From Mansonella perstans (Eukaryota > Nematoda > Chromadorea > Rhabditida > Onchocercidae), in the NCBI GenBank assembly GCA_037074765.1, contig JBAMDO010000199.1, forward strand, positions 42,652 through 106,651: a stretch of 64,000 nt of DNA, written 5' to 3'. The position numbers were made by a program, and so were the translations under genes. The notes beneath the pieces were generated by a model. That model searched no databases. It was not told where the DNA came from and worked only from the letters and a program-made list of their open reading frames with translations. Shown one piece after another: positions 51,130-64,000 of the stretch. The stretch's first letter is position 1, and each line of letters begins with the position of its first letter.

Positions 51130-51690
51130 GCGATCGATAGTCCGTAATTTTATAAGAAATATAAATGTGATTGTATATATGAGTTATCTTTGAGAATTTT
51201 TGTACGTGGATTGGTAGTTATTACTAATCTAAGCATCTGTCAGTACGTTTTATTTCATATTTCAGCCACAATATTATTCTTTCATCCGCAAATCACTATT
51301 AAAATGTCTATGCTTGTCTAATTGGAATTTAAATTTAAGTGGCCGGCTAATTAGCATCCCGGGATCTGATACGATTAAGCCTGAAATTAATGAAAGTAAA
51401 GGATATTTTCAAAAGCATTGAAAATGATCATTGTATGATATCGAAGTTATTCAGTGATTTTTTTTTGAACAGATACTTGTTATTAGTGAATGAGATGTTA
51501 CAAAACTTTGTTGTTCTCAAATACTAATCATAATAAATCCTTTTATTGTCAGACATTTTGTTTTAATTCTTACCTTTCTAGCTCTTTTTCTTATTTATTT
51601 TTTACAAAACATAGAAAATACGGCAAGTTCAGGCTAAATCCCTACAGTAAACAAACGCATTACACTGAATTTCGGTAAATGTTTGTGTAG
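51130..51690 (+). pseudogene. duplicated 3' end of the peroxiredoxin gene (last intron, last exon, 3' flank)
   Basis: This stretch resembles about 54985-55640 along most of its length: the last intron (TTATAAGAAATRTAAATGTG, ATCTGTCAGTACGTTT), the last exon and the 3' flank (GACATTTTGTTTTAATTCTTA versus the matching part). The exon equivalent is 51340-51421. It has lost the codons around the resolving Cys (AAG|TGGCCGG against AAG|GTGTGTCCGG) and the conserved Trp codon is TAG, so it cannot encode a working C-terminus. Upstream peroxiredoxin exons are absent. Confidence 0.85.
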
Positions 51691-52725
51691 AATAATGATT
51701 AATTAATTATCTTTGTGATTCAAAATCCATTTTCTTCGATTTTTTGATTTAGTTTATTATTTTTACTTAAGTTGGAATAAAGTTCGGTTTACCATATGTC
51801 AAATGATCTTAGATCTTTACATATTACACTGTACAGTTTGAAATTTTAAAAATTTTCTTCGACATGAGTATTTTTTAGATAGGCAATAAAAAGATGCTTG
51901 TTACTATCACATACTTGTCACACCTATCAAGAAAAAACGACATGCTTAAATTATGACTGTTGAAAACAAATTCTTTAAAGTGAATTTTGCAGGTAATGTA
52001 ATTTCATTTCATTTAAAGTGAATTTTAAAAAACTTTCTTCATTTCAAACATTTTAAAATATTTAATACAAAAAATTCGATTAAACATTGAGCAAAGAAAC
52101 AATGATATTTTGAAAAGATAAAGAAAAGTATGCAGTGGAAAAGAGCGAGTGGATGGAGGAGAAAGTTTATGGATCAAAATTAGATAAATGAAACTTTCAA
52201 AATTTCATTTCATTTCTCATATTTCATTTTTTTTTTCTTTTTTTGTTTTTTCTCGCTTAAAATGATGCATGCTATCATAACTGCCAAATTGCATTCCATT
52301 TAAAATCATCTATTTTTTTTGGCCCTTTCCCTTCTCTTTCTTCCTCTTTCTCTCTTTCTATTTTGAAATGACAATTAATTATTTTAAAAGGGCAAGCAAT
52401 TACTGCACTTTTTTTTTAAAATGGAAAGGAATTTTTTTTACAATGAGTGATAGATATATAATGAAGTTAGTTCACTCATAATTACCATTGCCTTTTCAGA
52501 ACATTTTACACTTTAAAAAAAAAAAAAAATTGTCAAATATATAAATTTTTGTTTGTAAAATTTTCAATTTAACTTTTCTCAACTCTTTTTTTTCAAATAT
52601 TCAAAGCATTTAAGAATTCTATCATAAAAAAATTCACTTAAGAAAAATACATAAGTATCCCTCTTCCGCTATTTAAATAGCTTGTTCATAATATATTATG
52701 TAGAATATAGTCACTAAAAATCATT

Positions 52726-52808
52726 GGTTGTTCTGTGGCTCAGTGGGAATTGTGTCGATCAATTTAACATTCATCCACTTATGGGGTAATGGTTCCTTCC
52801 GAACAATC
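52726..52808 (+). other. tRNA-like or tRNA-derived sequence
   Basis: A box A match TGGCTCAGTGGG and a 7-bp acceptor-type helix (GGTTGTT with AACAATC, one G-U pair) frame 83 nt. The box B equivalent GGTTCCTTCC is poor and no good D stem or anticodon arm is evident. It is probably a decayed tRNA or a SINE fragment; the minisatellite begins at its 3' edge. Confidence 0.3.
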
Positions 52809-52980
52809 GAAAGGAATTCACGCACCACTGAGCAGTCTAAAGGAATTCACGCACCACTGAGCAGTCGAAAGGAATTCACATACATTGAGTGATCGAAAGG
52901 AATTCACGCACCACTGAGCGGTCGAATGGAATTCACGCACATTAAGTGGTCGAAAGGAACTCACATACCATTGAGCGGTC
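52808..52980. repeat. 29-bp minisatellite, about 6 units
   Basis: Units begin CGAAAGGAATTCACGCACCA and end CTGAGCAGT. Later units vary (ACATACATTGAGTGAT, GCACATTAAGTGGT). The first unit overlaps the 3' end of the tRNA-like sequence. Confidence 0.9.
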
Positions 52981-54081
52981 ATAGGAAAGAGATAAAATGG
53001 ATAGTATAATACTATAATGGTGATGAGTCATAATATCGTACTGAGTGTCAATTGTATCAATTGGGTCCTGTATCAATCATGAATTGATCTGTAGAAATTG
53101 TACATAATGTTAGGAGAGCGTTGCCTCCTATTCAAATGGAAATGACAACGTATCGGTGCTGCTTGAATATGTACATTGTTGTATGTATGTATTGCACTAT
53201 CTATTTATCATATTATATTAGTCATTGTCGGTCTCTTTGTCCATAATTTAATTTCTACCATTTCTCTAACAATTTAATTTAAAATTTGGTAATAGAACCC
53301 ATCGGCTGCATTTCATCCCATTTCCTCTCTTCCATCATTGAATCAGAAATATTTGAGTCTCTTTTTCTTTTCTCTTTTTCTTCTACTTTACTCTTTCATT
53401 ATCTTATGTAAACATTAGAAATGATATCTGGGTCTTCTGTCGCACATGATCAGATAAAGTTTGAATGTGTTGTTGATTTTATGAATTTTACTAAATAATT
53501 TTAAAATCATTTGAAATTATATGAATGAATCATTCTTTGCTCATAGTTCTCAATTTTTTTCATCGTCAATTTTCATTGTAACAAAATTTGGATCATTCTG
53601 GTAACTCTCGGGTAGGATAATTAGTAGGATAACTCAAAACTAAGTAGGATAATTCTCGGTTGGATTTTTGTTACTTGCATTTATGGCATTTATTTTTTGC
53701 CCCTGCTTATCGTTGTTTCTATTTAATTAATATTAGCAGCATAGTTAAATGTATTTATTGATATCTTGAAAAAAATTAGAAATCGAATTATTATTTGTCT
53801 TTTATCAATGACGCATTCTATTTTTTGCTGTCCCCGATATTGGGGACAGTCACTCTCATTAAATGAAATTAATCAATTAATGATGGACTGTGAAGTGGAA
53901 ATAAATTGATAATAGCTTAGTTAATGCAATGAAATATTCAGTGCAGTATTAAACTTTGCATTCCTTTAAACTTTCTATTTCTCTCATTAGCTCATTTATA
54001 TTTAATTCAATTGGAGCAATTTATTTCTATGTATTTATTTGTAGTCACACAAAATCTATCATTTATTTTAATAATGTATTC

Positions 54082-54083
54082 CA
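54082..54083 (+). promoter_or_regulatory. candidate SL trans-splice acceptor of peroxiredoxin
   Basis: GTATTCCAG|TGCGAAA ATG places an acceptor 8 nt before the start codon, with no coding exon upstream. Confidence 0.55.
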
Positions 54084-54091
54084 GTGCGAAA

Positions 54092-55246
54092 ATGACACTT
54101 GCTGGAAGCAAAGCATTTATTGGTCAAGCAGCTCCTAATTTCAAAACAAAAGCAGTTGTCGATGGCAATTTTAAGGAAATTACACTTAGTCAATTTAAAG
54201 GAAAATATGTGATTCTCTTCTTTTACCCACTTGACTTGTATGTTTTGCTATTCTCATTTCAAATGTTATTTTTGATTATTTTTTTCATTATTGTTTCTTT
54301 TTGATTATTTTTTTCAAAAATTTTCATTTCATTTTTGAAATAGACAAAAAGTAAACGAATGAATTTTGCACATTTGTTGATTTTTTTTTTTTCAGTACTT
54401 TTGTTTGCCCAACAGAAATTATTGCATTTTCTGATCGTATTGCGGAATTCAAAAAATTGGATGTTGCTGTTATGGCATGTTCAACAGATTCACACTTCTC
54501 ACATCTTGCATGGGTAAATACAGATCGAAAAATGGGTGGACTTGGTCGGATGAATATACCAATTCTGGCTGATACGAATCATGAAATCAGTAAAGCGTAT
54601 GGTGTACTTAAAGAAGATGAGGGAATTGCCTATCGGTATGTGTAGATATTTTGTTTTAAGTCAATACGAATGGCTTGTATCATTCTTCAGTTATTGCTGT
54701 AGTTCATTTGAAATTAAATTTATTCAATTAATTATGTTTAGAAATTGTACAGTCCCTGGACTCGAAATCATTTCTTCAAGTAAGCTCATTTCAGCGGTTT
54801 ATTCATCATCGATCCGAACGGGATTTTGCGACAGATCACAGTCAATGATCTCCCAGTTGGTCGTTCTGTAGACGAAACTTTACGTCTGGTTCAAGCTTTT
54901 CAGTTTGTTGACAAGCATGGTGAAGTAAGTTTTCGTTGTTGAAAAAATTCAGTGAATAGAGTAATATTCTCAGTAATTGATTGCTATTGGTAGTCTGTAG
55001 CTTTATAAGAAATGTAAATGTGATTTGCTTATATGAGTTGTCTTTGAGAATTTTTTACGTGGATTGATGTGATTAATCTAAACATCTGTCAGTACGTTTC
55101 ATTTCATATTTCATCCGCTAATCACTATTAAAATATCTGTCCTTATCTAATTGGAATTTAAGGTGTGTCCGGCTAATTGGCATCCGGGATCTGATACGAT
55201 TAAGCCTGAAGTTAACGCAAGTAAAGGATATTTCCAAAACCATTGA
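54092..55246 (+). CDS. prdx-2: typical 2-Cys peroxiredoxin (thioredoxin peroxidase)
   Basis: Four exons: 54092-54237, 54396-54635, 54795-54924, 55163-55246, giving 199 aa, the usual cytosolic length. It reduces hydrogen peroxide and alkyl hydroperoxides using thioredoxin; filarial members are abundant antioxidant proteins. The peroxidatic Cys is in [12 protein letters not shown] (about residue 52), the catalytic Thr and Arg contexts are FYPLDFTFVCPTE and NTDRKMGG, and the resolving Cys is in [20 protein letters not shown] and the C-terminal YF (KGYFQNH) are both present, the pair associated with sensitivity to overoxidation. There is no signal peptide or mitochondrial leader. All introns are GT-AG. 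A broken copy of the last exon lies upstream at 51340-51421. Confidence 0.96.
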
Positions 55247-57366
55247 AGATGATCAAAAATATACGATATTGAGTTATTCAATGGATTTTCTTTTTTTTTT
55301 TTTTGAACAAATACTTGTTAAGAACAAATACTGTATTGATGAAAACGACATGTCACAAAACTTATTTGTTCTCAGGTAGCAATTACAATCAATTTATCTT
55401 ATGTATCAAACATTTTGTTTTAATTCTAATTACAATCATTCATTTTATGTGTAAGACGTTTTGTTTTAATTCTTATCTCTCTCACTGTTTTTCATTTTTC
55501 GTTTACTTTTTACTGAATAAAATTTCATCGATGTCAATCTATTACTTAAAAAAGATAAAAAATACGATAAGTTCGATAGCTAAATTCTAAATTGCTAAAT
55601 TCCTACAATAAATAGATGCATTACATTCACATTTATTGTTCAAAAAGATCATGTTTGTTGTAGTATAATAATAAGTTAGTTGCAATCGTCAAAAAAAAAA
55701 AAAGTGAATAGCAATAATTAAGCTGTATTTAGATGAAATATGTATTTAACTGGAAAAAAAAAAATTATAAAAATAGGTTTTGAAGTGGCAATTGAAATTG
55801 GTCACGCATAAATAATGATTCTATGAGGATTGTTGTTTATCTTTACGCAGTGATAATAATAAAGTTGTTGTGGAAATTTCTAGAAAAATTGCAATAGCAG
55901 CAATAAGAGAAATAATGCATAAATTTAATTAGTTTCTCGATGAATATTAAAAAGACATAAACTTTTTGCCCATCACGTGGGATGGGAGATTTCATAAAGG
56001 TTTACAAATTTATTCAGTTGACCAAACACTGATTGACCAAATTGACCAAACGTTTTGGATGGTACGTATTGTTATTAGTAGACGTAATGTATTATTATCA
56101 GTCATATTTCTTCAAATTTTTTATTGTTTGAATTTTTGCTACAAACTAGTTTATTTTGTCACGTTTTGTCATATTCCGGTTTATGGCGATCACGTGCTTC
56201 ATACGTAATAATTCGAAATGAAAAAAGATGATAGATTAATAAATAATGACTTACGTGTATTCCTTTTTTTTTCGCTTACGTAGATCAATTGCACTCTATA
56301 AATTGCGTGAATTTTCATAGATGAATTTTCATAATTTTCATTGATTTCATAGATATTTCAGGCTAATTTTTTTTTTTTTTGTAAGATTACTGTTTAGTTT
56401 TCAGTTTCAAAATTGTAAGATGAATATTTCTAGGCCATTGTAGAAATTTTATTGAAGTGATTGGATATGATAAGGTTTTAGCGTTAAGGCATTCATACAA
56501 GGCATATTTTGATAAATTTTAATTGGAAATAAGTTTAATGAGATGTTACGAATAACAGTTGTGATGTTTGTTTTTTTTTTGAATGCATTTATTTATTTGA
56601 TCTCAACAAAATTCTATTTTATCGTTTATTTTCCGGGAACTGAAAGATTTCTTGTAAATCCATACCATACAAATTTCAATAAGTTTTTTAGTTATCGAAA
56701 AGTATTGATTGGGCTGGAGTAATCGATATTCAATGATCAGAAGTTTATTTGATTGTGCACTTATTTTGGTAATAGTGGTTCACTTGGTTTACTTATTTGG
56801 ATCTTTGTTGGGATGATCATTTAAAGATTTTATTCTTGTGAAATTTTAATCAAATAAATATGATTTCGAAGTAATTCATGAATTTTAACAGCTAGCTTAC
56901 ACTATTATTGGTAAATAGATGTGTGCTAATCCATGTTGCTTCGGTAGTGAAATCTATTTTCCTTTGACCTCGAAACATAATTTTCTGTTTACTTATATTT
57001 TCTGCTGATCTATTTCCTTATTACATTATCATTTTGAATAACGTTATTAGTATTTAAAAAAATTCAATTTTTTTCATTTTTCTTAGATAATCACCTATAA
57101 TTGATTTAGATTTCTTCGGTTTTATTTTTTTGTTGAAATTTTACTAATATCGTTAGATATCTTTGCAGTCCTGGAGATATTTGATGTCAATTTTTTTGTG
57201 GATAATAATTAAAGGGAAGATTGTGAATCAGTGAATGCTTGTTGAACTATATCACTATAATTTTTTTCACGATATGGATTTGAATCATGATAATTGCGTT
57301 CCGCTGGTCAGATCGATGATACTAATGAGTTATTTTATTTTAGCTAGTAGTAAATAGACAGAAATT
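55247..57366. other. intergenic region between peroxiredoxin and aPKC
   Basis: About 2.1 kb holding the peroxiredoxin 3' flank (AATAAA near 55606), AT-rich spacer and the aPKC 5' flank. A CACGTG E-box-like hexamer occurs near 55974. The short plus-strand open frames here show no domain. Confidence 0.6.
57342..57343 (+). promoter_or_regulatory. candidate SL trans-splice acceptor of aPKC
   Basis: TTATTTTAG|CTAGTAG lies 23 nt before the chosen start codon. No earlier exon is needed for a full-length kinase. Confidence 0.5.
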
Positions 57367-63204
<5,838 letters not shown>

Positions 63205-64000
63205 AGACAAGAAGATAATTTGTGATAAACAATTGAGTTCTAATTGTGGTGTGTATTATTTATTGTTTTTTCCTGTTTAGATGGATCTGCTTAATATTAC
63301 CGCTTGATATTGTTGGCCGTAATGATAGGGAATTTGTCATATGTTCGTTTGATATATTTTATTTCAGCAACATTATTTGTTGAAAATTCATCCATTTCTG
63401 GAGAAGGAATGATTGATTAAACGGAATGATTTGTTGTAAATCTCTTTGGATTCTCTGCATGTATTTATAACTGGCATGAAGTTACGTAAATTAGAGGAGG
63501 AAGTACTGATGATACGTAGATAATTATCCATTTACGCTGCAGTGCGTTATTTATGGCAATAATTATCTATTCTTTAGTGAGAATAATGGAAGAAAAAGGC
63601 GATGTGTGGTGAATTTTTTGTGCACTTCTTCAAAGTGAAAATGCTTAATTTTGTCTAATCTTGAAAATAGGAAATTTTAATTGAAAGAATGTACTGTAAT
63701 AAATTCAGGTTATACGGCATATTTCACTTAACATTACTTATAATTCTTTTCTTTTCTGTTCCTTTGGGAAAAAGACATAGAGGTGTTTGTTTTGGAATTG
63801 TATAATAGAATTGATTGTGTGCCAAAGTGAAAAGTTTTTTTTATTTAGATTTGAAATGGGAGAATTTCAATTAATTAATTAAAAGAATACCTTGTGATGT
63901 ATTAGAAATTTTGGCACATTTCATTTAACATTTGTTTTTATTTTTTTGTTGGTTGATAGCAATGCAAATAAAACTAGATTCTGGAATTTTTGATGTTTTT
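63205..64000. other. aPKC 3' flank
   Basis: No coding signal. AT-rich sequence likely to include the 3' untranslated region; an AATAAA hexamer lies near 63966. Confidence 0.5.

Larger units (their letters stand above)
50620..54091. other. intergenic region between ALG2 and peroxiredoxin
   Basis: AT-rich spacer of about 3.5 kb. It contains two short same-frame open stretches at 50851-51060, a duplicated piece of the peroxiredoxin gene (about 51130-51690), a tRNA-like sequence (52726-52808) and a 29-bp minisatellite (52808-52980). The remainder shows no exon. Confidence 0.6.

Overview
The window is AT-rich nematode nuclear DNA, most likely from a filarial (Onchocercidae-like) parasite. The evidence is intron-rich protein genes with nematode splice sites (TTTYAG acceptors), acceptors just upstream of several start codons that fit spliced-leader trans-splicing, two near-perfect 22-nt SL1 sequences, a worm-type 5S rRNA sequence and a nematode WAGO-type Argonaute. 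Most single open frames are only exons, so each gene below was assembled by following exon phase, splice signals and protein-family motifs.

Layout. 1-5458: intergenic, low complexity, one 29-bp minisatellite. 5459-6944 (+): MESD, the ER chaperone of LDL-receptor-family proteins. 6945-13000: intergenic. 13001-24846 (+): exocyst subunit Sec6/EXOC3, about 24 exons. 25924-29663 (-): pyruvate dehydrogenase E1 beta, with a 5S rRNA-like sequence antisense in an intron. 30726-33862 (-): DEAD-box RNA helicase DDX49/Dbp8. 36127-44866 (-): Argonaute, about 21 exons. 44867-48064: a repeat region with two SL1-like leaders and 40-bp minisatellites. 48065-50619 (+): ALG2 mannosyltransferase. 50620-54091: intergenic, holding a dead copy of the last peroxiredoxin exon, a tRNA-like sequence and a 29-bp minisatellite. 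54092-55246 (+): typical 2-Cys peroxiredoxin. 57367-63204 (+): atypical protein kinase C (PKC-3), apparently complete. 63205-64000: downstream sequence.

The genes are unrelated housekeeping and regulatory genes (secretory pathway: MESD, Sec6, ALG2; mitochondrial metabolism: PDHB; ribosome biogenesis: DDX49; small-RNA silencing: Argonaute; redox: peroxiredoxin; polarity: aPKC). Gaps of 1 kb or more argue against tight operons.

The most interesting observations are: (1) Sec6 carries two diverged copies of an exon cassette for the same N-terminal region, both starting and ending in phase 2, so either could be left out in frame, and a single cassette restores normal Sec6 length; (2) two SL1-like leaders, each followed on the same strand by arrays of one 40-bp minisatellite and each lacking the splice-donor GT of a working SL RNA; (3) three otherwise good genes (MESD, PDHB, DDX49) each have one intron boundary that is a single substitution away from GT/AG; (4) a stop-containing duplicate of the last peroxiredoxin exon lies upstream of the intact gene; (5) a perfect 23-bp inverted repeat lies about 60 bp before the ALG2 start.
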